A DNA stretch of 64,000 nt from Pholis gunnellus (taxonomy: Eukaryota; Chordata; Actinopteri; Perciformes; Pholidae). Made by a program: the position numbers and the translations under genes. The stretch lies in NCBI GenBank assembly GCA_910591455.2, contig OU342821.1, forward strand, positions 21,094,854-21,158,853, in the 5' to 3' direction. How positions within the stretch are numbered: position 1 is the stretch's first letter; each line of letters starts with the position of its first letter. Below are positions 44,601 to 64,000 of this stretch, in pieces. A model generated the notes under the pieces. It did not search any database, was not told the DNA's origin, and saw nothing but the letters and a program-made list of their open reading frames with translations.

Positions 44601-47600
44601 TAAATGTATGTGTATAAACCATACGGTACAAACAATGAAAAAGACGCTGCCGTATTTACATTTATATGACGTTATGTTGAATGTTGACGGAGCTGCTACA
44701 ATTTTAGCTTAGCATAGCACTGATCGATCCAAACTCCATTCAGAAAACAAGTATTTTAAAAGTTATTTGCTTGTTGTCATGAGGAGATAAATGGCTTAAA
44801 TAGCTGACTTCCATGGAGATAAGCCACTCCCCCTCTCCGGTGCGTCTAGCGCGAATGAAGCGACACCATGAGTATAGTTCAGAAAATATCTCAACTATAA
44901 AGAAAGAAGAAAAGTCAGGAGACTCAAAGTTGCAGAACTCCATAAAAAAAATCAACCATTTTAAGGAATCCATATCATTATAATAATTATTCATTATTAT
45001 TGTCCTGCTCACCGCTCCTCGACGTTCTTCTCCGTGATTCGTTGCGGCGATATCTTCCACGGACAGAAGAGCCGCCCCCCCGGCAGCCGGTGGAAATCAA
45101 ACTGACAACAAACCGCCGGGTTCGGACCGCACGTGTGCGGCACATCGTAGCTGTAGAACGGCATCATGTGACACGCGATGTCACTGCGGGGGGAGGAGTC
45201 TGACACAAAGGAAGTGGGCGGAGTTAGAGAAACAAAGCAGAGATTTACATATTTTACACAGAATGTAAATTTGATATCATAGAAATAATCAGAAAAGGCG
45301 TTTTCCTCTCAATCAGATTATTTTTCAATATTGTTTTGTTAATAAAACCTTTTTTTAAACTAATAATTTAAATCAGAGGTCTTCAACAGGGGGTCCGCGA
45401 CATGAATGTGTCCATTATTTTAATAGTTCAGTGTTGTATGTAAGATAACAGGTGTGTGTATGCACAGCAGTGGCACTAACAGCACATCACTCATTTTCAT
45501 TTCCACATTTATGATTAAAATAAAAACATCTATTTGATTAGCTTGTATGTATGATTATCATGCAATTAACAGACAATGTTGATGTTGTCATTGGTATCAG
45601 TTATGAGGTGTGTTTATAGATGTCAGTGGCACGGCCCCCCCACTCACTGTACCGTCACATGTTTAAAATAACAACATGAACATATGAACCTGTGTGTTAT
45701 TTGAATAGCTTAGTACTGAATGCACAATAAAGAGCTGTGTTTATACACGGCACTAGGCCCAGTTTAATATAAAGCACCATATATGTAGTCGGGGGTCCCG
45801 GCTCCATCTCTATCAGTTTGGGGGTCCTTGGCCTGAAAAACGTTGAAGCCCCCTGATTTAAATAATTTGGTTAAAGTTTGTTTATTTAAATTTATTAAAA
45901 TACATTTTTGTTACAAATACTTTTGTTTTGTTGTTTGTGTGATTTTATTTATTATTTTATCTCATTCATCTGTTTTACTGGGTATTATTTTTGTCTAATG
46001 TTCTTTATAACTATTACTATTATTAATCAAATTATTATACTGTAATTGAACTAATTAAACATTTCATGAATCCGTTTATCATCTTTCACTTTTCTTCTAA
46101 TATCGTTACACATAAAATGTTTCTATTTTATATTTCGGGGACCCACCCCAGCTCTGTCGCCATAGAAACTCGAGCGTCTGTTTTTGGGCGAAGTGCTTCT
46201 TGACGGCGTAGTGAACCCGTTGGATGACCATGTTGCTAAGCCCCGCCCCCTTCAGCAGGTAGGCCATGGAGGGGGAGTGGCCAAACGGATCCACCGCCCA
46301 CCCGCTGCTGGGCTTCACACCTGGACAGAGAGATCGCGGTTACGGTGACGTCACACGGAGCGGAAGCAGCCGGCGGTGCGGCGTCACTGACCCAGGTGTC
46401 TCTGGATCCACTGGTGACCCTCGATCAGCTGATCCAGCAGAGCGAAGTAGTGAGAGTTCGCCTCGTCGGCCATCACCCAGCCGCCCGTCACCAGCTCCAG
46501 CTGCCCCGCCCCCACCAGGCTGACCAATCACAGAGCAGTGTTAAAGATCACGAGCCAATACTTTAAATACACGTATATATAAATATATATTATGAAGTAC
46601 AACATGATGAATAAAAGAATACAAAATAAAATACAACTTTTAACTAAAAAAACTAAACAACTTTGAAAAAGATTTGACAGAAATTAATTTTCAGAAAAGA
46701 GAAAAGAAGCCGAAGTAAAAAAAAGTCACAAATATCTTAAATAAATAAGAGTTTCTTATTTATATCTTATTTATATATTGTTTTTATATTGTTTATATAT
46801 TGTGAAATGAGAAACAGAAAAGTGAAAGTTGAGACAAAAACTCAAACTGAGTTTACTTTAAAAAGACAAAAACTCAAATGTTCATTATTTGTTTGTTTTG
46901 TTGCTGTTTTTTACCGTTTCACCATCTCTCTCTTCTGCTCGTCGATGTCGTTCCACCATTTAGAGAAATAACTGATTTCTGCCCAAATCATCTTCCTCCT
47001 GATGAACACAACATACGCCGTCAATCATCTCAGAACATGAACACGGTGAGCTGGTCAGATATATGTAAAGACTCTACGAACTAAAGTGATCCTGAGACGC
47101 ACAGAGCGCCAAACGTAGATTAATCCGCCGCTGAAAATAGTCCCCAACAAAGTCACTACTTCCTGCTATTTGATAAAAACTACATTACAAGATGGACGTC
47201 TTCAGTAGGAACCAATGAGACACAGACAGGAAGTGAGACGGTGATGAGAGACGGACCAACATGTTGTTGGTTAGAGTCTGAACTTTAAGTTCAGGTGAAA
47301 TAAAAAGACGAAGATGAAGACGAGTACCTGCTGTCTTCAGTCAGTTTGATCAGCATGTTGTTGAGGATGTGTTTCGTCTGGTCCTGATAATAACCCTCAA
47401 ACGTCTTCAACCAGCCTGAAACACACACACACACACACACACACAGTGAGATGATGCTGCTACAGCGCCACCTGTTGTCGCGGTGACTCGGACGTCTGAT
47501 GTTAACGTGACCAGATGTTCAGCAGATTTGAGCCAAAACGGTCAAAACAGTGCGAGACATCGAAATGTGTTCCGGCTCCACCGGAGATGTTTTTACACCA

Positions 47601-48715
47601 AATCTGGTGACTCTGGTGGTTTGTAGAAGGAGCAACGAAAACAAACAAATAATCTCTAAAAAGGGATTTTTGTTTGAAGAGTGAAGCAGATCAGACGTGT
47701 GGAGACGTGTGGAGGACACAGGGACGGATAAGGAGACGTGTGGAGGACACAGGGACGTTCCTCACCGGGGTCGTTGTGAGAGTGAGGAACCACAAACACC
47801 TCCAGAGGCTGCTCCGCCCACTCGTCGCCGTGGTAACTGATCTCAAAGCCTTGTTTCCAGACGCCGCCGTTTAGATTCTCAAACGTTAACAAGTCGTAAA
47901 CATCCAGCAGCTAAAACACAGAAACACACATATATATATATATATAATTATTTACTTCTACCACACTTATATACTGGATATACTTATATACTGAAATGAT
48001 TTCTATTATTCCTCAAAGAATATGAATGAAAAGCTACAAAACAGTTGAGTTATTAATATTAAACAGCAGCTTTAATCCAGTGAAGCGACATGAATCTGTA
48101 TTTATGTTCTTGATATTTTCAGGACTTTATTTTATTATGTTTGTTGCATTAAAACAATAAAGTTGATATGAAAACTTCAACATGTTCATAAATACACAAA
48201 AAATAAAATAACTTCAGCCCAGTTCCAAAGCACCGTCTGTAAAAACAGCTGTTAGCATATGCTAAGCTAACCTGCACTCCTTCGGCTCCGTCCTTCATCT
48301 CTTCGGCCAATCGGCAGCCAGGCAGAGAGTCAGCTCGGCTGGGGGCGGAGTCCACGCTCACATTGACCGCACCTCCTTTTACCCATGATGCTTGGCGGTG
48401 GAACAGTTTGTCACGCAGCGTAGCGACCAGACGGTTGTTGTTGCTAAGGAGACGCTCCAATTTGTCAATCTGCTGCTGGAGGCGGGACAAATCCTGCAGA
48501 CACAGATGAGGGATTACTTGACATCATTTAATATGTCGACTTATCGTACGTTATAAACTAGAATTCTGTCCACTCACATTCTCCACCTGTCCGTCAGGTG
48601 TCTCCATGTGTTGAAGCTCCGCCCCCTGCATAGTGTCCAGCATGCGGTACAGTGACATCACGGCCACGCAGAAGACTCCGCCCACCAGCACGGCCAGCAG
48701 CCGATTCCTCTTCAT
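35654..48715 (-). CDS. man2a1: Alpha-mannosidase 2 (Golgi alpha-mannosidase II, GH38)
   Basis: Type II Golgi membrane enzyme trimming two mannoses from GlcNAcMan5GlcNAc2 during complex N-glycan maturation. 23 coding exons in order: 48715-48578, 48493-48272, 47910-47766, 47415-47328, 46998-46915, 46519-46392, 46320-46147, 45199-45013, 43145-42968, 42860-42670, 42330-42133, 41176-41062, 40828-40761, 40531-40363, 40155-39928, 39453-39331, 39220-39106, 38595-38462, 38287-38146, 38042-37909, 36784-36590, 36211-36101, 35824-35654; 3438 nt, 1145 aa (human 1144). N-terminal anchor LLAVLVGGVFCVAVMSLY; zinc/catalytic motifs VPHSHNDPGW, GWAVDPFGHS and QHHDAVTGTA. C-terminal exons look partly MAN2A2-like (LDRRLQQDDNRGLGQG). 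The man2a1 name rests on the wdr36/slc25a46 neighbourhood (human 5q21-22). Confidence 0.9.
36830..37613. mobile_element. Probable DNA-transposon remnant in man2a1 intron
   Basis: The left part has ATTATCGCGTTAACGCATTC and TTATCGCGCGTTAACGCAG; the right end has GAGATTAATCACGATAAAAA and TTGCCCAGCACTGAT. These are typical of a common fish DNA-transposon family with TTAACGCG/GATTAATC ends. The boundaries are approximate and no transposase is present. Confidence 0.5.
38049..38082. repeat. Five AGGTCA half-sites at 7-bp period next to a man2a1 acceptor
   Basis: AGGTCA occurs five times in a row with single-base spacers (direct repeats of DR1 spacing). On the man2a1 sense strand it is a (TGACCTC)n tract just upstream of the acceptor of exon 38042-37909, so it may simply act as the pyrimidine tract. 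Confidence 0.9.
38725..39093. mobile_element. Tc1/mariner-type MITE with TA target duplication
   Basis: About 370 bp with long terminal inverted repeats: left CAGGACTGTCTCAGAAAATT, right the exact complement, continuing through AGAATATTGTGATAA. TA flanks both ends (38723-38724 and 39094-39095), the Tc1/mariner target duplication. No transposase. It lies in a man2a1 intron. Confidence 0.92.
39580..39670. repeat. (AAT)n-rich simple repeat in man2a1 intron
   Basis: Interrupted AAT/AATG triplets between exons 39453-39331 and 40155-39928. Confidence 0.8.
43150..44299. repeat. 31-bp minisatellite in man2a1 intron
   Basis: About 1.15 kb built from CAACACGCCATCAACATGAC and AACACACATGA, with CAT/CAC, ATG/GTG and short-unit variants. 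It starts within about 10 nt of the acceptor of exon 43145-42968. In the distal half (44000-44290) a composite block of several units is repeated about four times. It creates spurious Cys/His/Val-rich ORFs on the minus strand. Confidence 0.95.
44312..44870. mobile_element. MITE-like repeat, copy 1
   Basis: Begins GTGTTCACACCAAACGCAGC and ends near CCGGTGCGTCTAGCGCGAAT. It shares both ends and internal words (GCACAGACGC, GATAAGCCAC, CCCCCTC) with 51030-51240. It is a non-autonomous element family of two copies in this window; the superfamily is not assigned. Confidence 0.7.
45374..45855. mobile_element. Non-autonomous hAT element with perfect 8-bp target duplication
   Basis: The left end CAGAGGTCTTCAACAGGGGG and the right end (reverse complement CAGGGGGCTTCAACG) are inverted repeats. 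Both sides are flanked by ATTTAAAT (45366-45373 and 45856-45863), an 8-bp duplication as made by hAT transposases. 482 bp, no coding capacity. In the man2a1 intron between exons 46320-46147 and 45199-45013. Confidence 0.92.
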
Positions 48716-49986
48716 CGCTGAGGAACCAATGAGACGACTCCGATGAAACACATGATACAGGTGCATTATGGGAAATGTAGGATCCAGTGCTGAATGTCCG
48801 GAAAGCTCCACTTGAGCTTCAACGAGTTATTTAACGGATTAACAGCTCTAATTAGTTTTCAATATCAGCCTAACAAATTCATATTTAGTGCTGTTTGATT
48901 GTTTGTCAACATTAAAAACACTTTTAAAAGAACCAATCATCGGTCTAAATGTCACATTTAATGTATTAATAGTCAAAATATAACTTCAGCATATTTACAT
49001 TGGTGGATGTGTTATTTTGACACGATTATGATGAAATGAAATGTTTCTTTTTGCCTCAGTTCCAAACACGTTTCAAAGATTTAATCAGTATAACAGTTTT
49101 TTAAGAACAAAATGCCAAAACTTCTCTGGTTCCAGCTTCTCAGTTGTATATTCTTCAGTTTTTGTCTCTTTTTTCTTCTTTTGCGATGACTGAAGGACTA
49201 ATATGACAGAATAGATTCAGAAACAGCGTGTGGATAAAGAGCAGCGGACTTTGAGACGATCACCGTCTACAAACGACCAAACAGCTAAACCTGCAGACCA
49301 GGAGACCTGCAGACCAGGAGACCAGGACTCTGTGTTCACATGAAGCTGAGAGCTCAAACAGTCAGAGCTAATGGAAAATAATTCAAATCAAGAAAGGCAC
49401 TACGGGAATGTCCTGTTTTTTGTTTGTGTTGTCAATGACTATGAATGACTATGAATGTCTTTGAAACAGAGAATCCTCCTTCAGCTACATGACGTGTTAA
49501 AAAGCTTCTTGGATCAGATGTAAAATACATCCTCTGCTCTTTTTAGAGATACGAGGTTCTCACAGAACATCAGATGATCTCATAGAATATGAAGCTTTCA
49601 TGGATTACAGTGAACAGGATATAAAGGAGTCAACATGCAACACACATTAATGCAGCAGGAACATCAGGTTTAGAATGCAGGACTTTTACAGCTGTAAAGG
49701 ACCTACATTATGATGCATTATTAGTTGTTTGTCCTTCTGTTTAACACTTTAACAGATACAACTCTGAATAATAATAATCTAATAATTTACATTATTTAAA
49801 CAACTCTGAAAAACGGTTATATACTGTTAAATATACATGTCATCTGCATTAACACTGTGGTGTAAATACAGAATATTTTGTATAATTACTTCTGCTAGTA
49901 GAACTTGAAACCGCTGCTGTAAGTCAAACGGCTGTGAAGATAAAATTAATAAAACCATTGTATGTTAAATTAAACACCTCACTCAC

Positions 49987-50250
49987 TGAACTTCCGCGTT
50001 GGACAAAGTGCAGCAGGTCTCGTGCTTCCTCGTGTCTCGCGCTGCTCTTCACCCGCTCGCTGACGGAGCTGTCTGACTTCAGTTTCCCGTGAAAAATCAT
50101 ATATAACATTTAAAATAAACTCTTTTTATTTTTAAAGTTAAATAAAGTTGTGTCGGTGCCTCCGCAGCGCGAGCTCCCCGCTGTTTGTTTTGCTTCCGGT
50201 CCGTCTCAGCTGACTCAGCACTGCAGACTTCCGGTCAGGACGTAACGTCA
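49987..50250 (-). promoter_or_regulatory. Probable man2a1 5' UTR exon and promoter
   Basis: An acceptor lies 2 nt before the man2a1 ATG (CTCAG then CGATG), so the 5' UTR is split. A strong donor (TTCA then GTGAGT) ends a candidate noncoding exon at 49987, with GC-richer sequence up to about 50250. This is only about 250 bp from the wdr36 stop, so the two tandem genes are tightly packed. The 48716-49986 intron holds nothing recognised. Confidence 0.6.
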
Positions 50251-50448
50251 TCTGACATGCGGTATCACAAGTCTTCAGGCCCGTTACTGAAGTAGAAGTA
50301 CTAATACTCCACTGCAAGTAATAAGTACTACTCGTGTACCGTACACAAAAAGTACTACTCTTATACTGTATTTTATAAGTACTACTCGTATAGTGGTTGA
50401 AGAAAACACAAAAACACAAACAGACGCAGAGACGATGAATCAACAACT

Positions 50449-50455
50449 TTTTAAT
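50449..50455 (-). terminator. Candidate wdr36 poly(A) signal
   Basis: ATTAAA on the minus strand (TTATTAAAAAG), about 50 nt past the wdr36 stop. An interrupted (GT)n run (50477-50500) lies between the stop and the signal. Confidence 0.4.
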
Positions 50456-50474
50456 AAAATACAAAGTGTGTTTC

Positions 50475-57628
<7,154 letters not shown>

Positions 57629-59090
57629 GTCCGGTAACAACGGAGGAGTTCACCGAATAAACACGAGAACTAACAAACGGACCAACGAACCGGAGAGACG
57701 GAGCTGAACCGAGGGAGACAACACATGGAGGAGCGCCGAGCAACTGAGTCCGACTGTAAACAACGAGCGCTCACATGATGTTCCGCTCTTGAGGACGAAG
57801 GTTCCGTTTGAAGCAGGAAAACAGAAAAATTAAACTTTAATTTAAACTGGTCAATGATAAAAAAATATTTTTAAATATATAGATTTTTTAAGGGAATCAT
57901 TTTAATAGAAGGGGAAATATAATAAATAAAATGAATATAATATATTAAAATATTAATATAATATATTAAAATAGTGATAAAAAAGACTCAATACATAACC
58001 TGTCTGGAATAAGTAAAACATTTAACAAAAAAATCATAAAAGATGATTTTCAATTATGTCAAACCAATAAACTACACAGTAAGTTTGAACGTTTATTCCG
58101 TATTTAAAGATGTTGTGGTAACGTGTGCATTCAAATGTATTTGTATTAATTATCTTTTATTTGTTGATTGAATTGACCAAGAAGCTTCGTCTCCACGAGA
58201 ACATCAGAGACATTTTTAAGTTCAGATTTTATTTTTCTGCGACACAAAGTTTCAACATTTACAACAAACACAACAAAATATGAACGAGTGCAGACTGTGA
58301 TTTTAAAAAGATAAACACACAACTTTATGTTGAAAACGTTCCACTGATTTTCCAAACATTTATTTTGAAAAATCAATAAACACCAACTTCCGTCTCTGAT
58401 TTAACTGATCGATCTTGATTTGAATATTTATGGTTCACATATAATTTAATCTAACGCTACATTTCTTTTAATAGATTTTCCATTTTTACAACTTTATACA
58501 AATAAAAAGTGTATTTAAATCAGCTGTTGATGTTTTACTCTGAAGGTATTCATGTCAGTACTTCTAGTGTGTTTACTTTCAGCACGGGGTCATGAGGTCA
58601 TGCTGGAACAGGAAGTGACACTGCTTTTCCATGGCAACACACAACCACCACGTTTTGTTTGAAGGCAGGAAGTGACATCACGACGTGACACAAACGTTCA
58701 GAGTCGACACGTGAATCCGACCTCGTGTTGTTGGAAAGTGGATTTATTTTTGTTTTGATGGCGCTACGCTAACGTTTCCAGGCTTTGTGCTAAGCTACGC
58801 TAACAGTTTCCCTATGTTTCCAGTCTTTGTGCTAAGCTAGGCTAAACATGACCGGGAAGCTGTGTAATGAAGGAAATATGATGCGATTGCAGGAAAAACA
58901 GCAGAAGTGTGTAAGAACTGAAAGGAGTCGTTACGACATGCGACGACACGTTGTTATAACGCGTGTCATAACGACGTGTTATAACGTGTTTTTGAACACT
59001 TGTCTCGTTGTAAAGAGAAACAGAATTTTTCGTTGTCATGGGGACAGAAGTAATTTGAACTTTGGAAGTGAAGCTGCGTCTCCGTGGTAA
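57629..59090. other. wdr36 upstream region and slc25a46 3' UTR
   Basis: No coding exon seen. 57629-57780 is GC-richer and is the likely wdr36 promoter/5' UTR. The rest is AT-rich; an AATAAA on the minus strand near 58743 could end slc25a46, giving a 3' UTR of about 350 nt. Confidence 0.5.
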
Positions 59091-62137
<3,047 letters not shown>

Positions 62138-63030
62138 CAGAGGGCCGGTCGGTGCAGGGGACGAACTGCGGGAGGACCGTGAATAAGACCCGGATGTCAG
62201 AGCTCATCAAACGGAACACATCCACGTGCCGGTAAAATAACCGGAGAAATGATTTAAAGGCGGAATATTCGTCCCTGATTGATTTGACCCGCAGCTAAAC
62301 AACATCCACCTGTCACCTGGAAGTTCTTCTTCTTCTTTACTTCCGGCAGACTGGCGGAGTTACAGCTCATTACTGCCTCTTACTGGACAGTAGAAGAAGA
62401 ACAGCTCTTACCGGAAGTCCATCATATAATATAAATAATTTAAGTACTCTATCTTTTACTTAATTAAAAGTGTTAATACCAAAATATAAAAATACTCTGT
62501 TACAAGAAAAGAGTTCTGCAGTCAGAAACTATTTTTAAAATTTTTAAATTAACAAGTTTTAGCCTCAAATATTCTTAAAGTAACAAAAGTAAAAGTACAC
62601 ATAATGCTGAAGCCCATTTCAGTATAATAAATGTTATATAATTTAATTATTGACACAATGTGTCTATTGTGTTCTTAATTAATAAACTGAGATAAATTAA
62701 AAACAATTTTAAATAAGTAATATGTCGAGTTTAAGAATATAAAGAAAGAATCAGAAGATTATTTGATTATTTGGTCCGAATGGTTTTAATGTTACATTTC
62801 ATTCATTTTCTGCTATAAAATGTATTTTCGTGAGGTGATGAAGAGATTTATAATAAAATACAAATAAAAAACAAACAGCACAGCTTTAAATACGTCATGA
62901 ACAAAATGTTAAAACTGTGGTTGTTTGTTTTGTATTCGTATTTTATTATGTATTTATCTATTATTATGTATATTTCTTCTGTCTGATGTTTATTTGCTCC
63001 GTACAGACGACACAACGACGAGTTGATCAT
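62138..63030. other. slc25a46 upstream region, no gene recognised
   Basis: 62138-62420 is mildly GC-rich and is the likely slc25a46 promoter/5' UTR. From 62420 on the sequence is AT-rich with no recognisable exon. Confidence 0.5.
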
Positions 63031-63426
63031 AAAATTTATTCTTTTTTTTTCAATATTTCCAGCATTTCTGACAATTAAAACATCTTTCAGACAATTTAAT
63101 ATTCTGATGAACAGTTTCCTTCACAGACGGTTTTAATCATAAAGTCTGGACTTCATTTTCAACAACATGAACAGATTCACACAAGAGACTCGAACAGTCT
63201 GAGGACGTCTAACAACACGACACACTGATCAAAGGTATGGGAACGTCTGAAATGCTGCTTAGAATTAAAAGTCCAGTAACTGCACTCTGTCCCTGCAACC
63301 TGATTGGTCCAGTAAGTAAACTCCGCCCACCTGTCAGTGTGAATCGATAAAATAAAATAAAAAAAGAATCACAATAAACCTGTGGCGGTCAGAAAGAAGA
63401 AGTTAATCAAAGTTAGGAACCAGTCG

Positions 63427-63500
63427 TCATCTTTTACTTTTGGTCTTTCCTCTCTGTTTGTTCCTGGTGACCTTCGACCTCCACCGACGACACGTTTCTT
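63427..63500 (-). CDS. Possible last coding exon of a further minus-strand gene
   Basis: On the minus strand a pyrimidine-rich stretch ends in CTGAG at 63501, followed by 74 nt open in a frame ending KVTRNKQRGKTKSKR and TGA (63429-63427). Downstream, an AATAAA (63040-63035) could end its 3' UTR. The highly basic tail and position suggest the 3' end of a neighbouring gene whose body lies beyond 64000. I do not recognise the protein; this could be chance. Confidence 0.25.
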
Positions 63501-64000
63501 CTCAGACCCGGAAAAAAAAAGAAAAAGTAAAGAACGAGAGTTTTCAAGTTGAACTAAAGTGAAACCAGCAGAGCCTCCACGTTAACAGACATGTTGATCA
63601 GCACCTAAAAATGGAACGCTGGCTTCAGGTCGGGACGTCTGTGAGCCGCGTTAAGGCAACAGGTGTCGAGAAAAGACTTAAAGAAAACACTAAATGGGTT
63701 TTTAAAAGTTTGACTCAAGAAGCAGCTTCAAGTTTCATGATCTTTAAAAAGAAAACTGAGAAGAAGTTTGTGTTTTATACTTAAAATCAAAGAATGTTTT
63801 TTTAAAACTGATTGGCTCGCCGACCAATAGGAATTCTCCCAAAAAAGGCGGGTACTTTTTTAATGAAAATGTAATTCTTAAAATATAGATTGATCAATTT
63901 GACTCACTGCTTAGTGGAGATGTTTTTATCGAACTGCAACAAAAATAAAAAAAAATCTAAATGAAAACTTTTATAAAATATTTATTCACTAATAAATTAT

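Overview
The window is nuclear DNA of a teleost fish, most likely a percomorph. Every convincing gene is a multi-exon vertebrate gene with GT-AG introns, the introns are short, and (CA)n microsatellites, minisatellites and small DNA transposons are dense. No bacterial or organellar content was seen. I built exon models by reading splice sites and matching remembered family proteins. Each complete model sums to a multiple of three and a length close to the human orthologue.

Layout: hsdl2 (-, 1-4775, 3' end off the window) is head-to-head with ptbp3 (+, 7067-15358), and a DNA transposon with inverted ends lies between them. ptbp3 is tail-to-tail with ugcg (-, 22484-28579) across about 7 kb holding two large minisatellites. 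Then come, all on the minus strand, mocs2 (two cistrons: MOCS2B 30117-31127, MOCS2A 31312-32668), man2a1 (35654-48715), wdr36 (50505-57628) and slc25a46 (59091-62137). The far right may hold the 3' end of another minus-strand gene. In human the first three genes are neighbours at 9q32 and the others lie on 5q, so the window contains a junction of two conserved blocks.

Functions are housekeeping and do not form a pathway: a peroxisomal/mitochondrial SDR protein, a splicing repressor, glucosylceramide synthase, molybdopterin synthase, Golgi alpha-mannosidase II, a small-subunit processome protein and a mitochondrial outer-membrane SLC25 protein.

The most unusual content is how tandem repeats sit relative to genes. 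The last 34 bp of the ptbp3 coding sequence has been amplified into about 33 copies in its own 3' region. Two wdr36 exon ends with their 5' splice sites, and the ugcg first donor, lie in tandem arrays. Microsatellites beside splice sites follow a strand rule: (UG)n at acceptors and (CA)n at donors.
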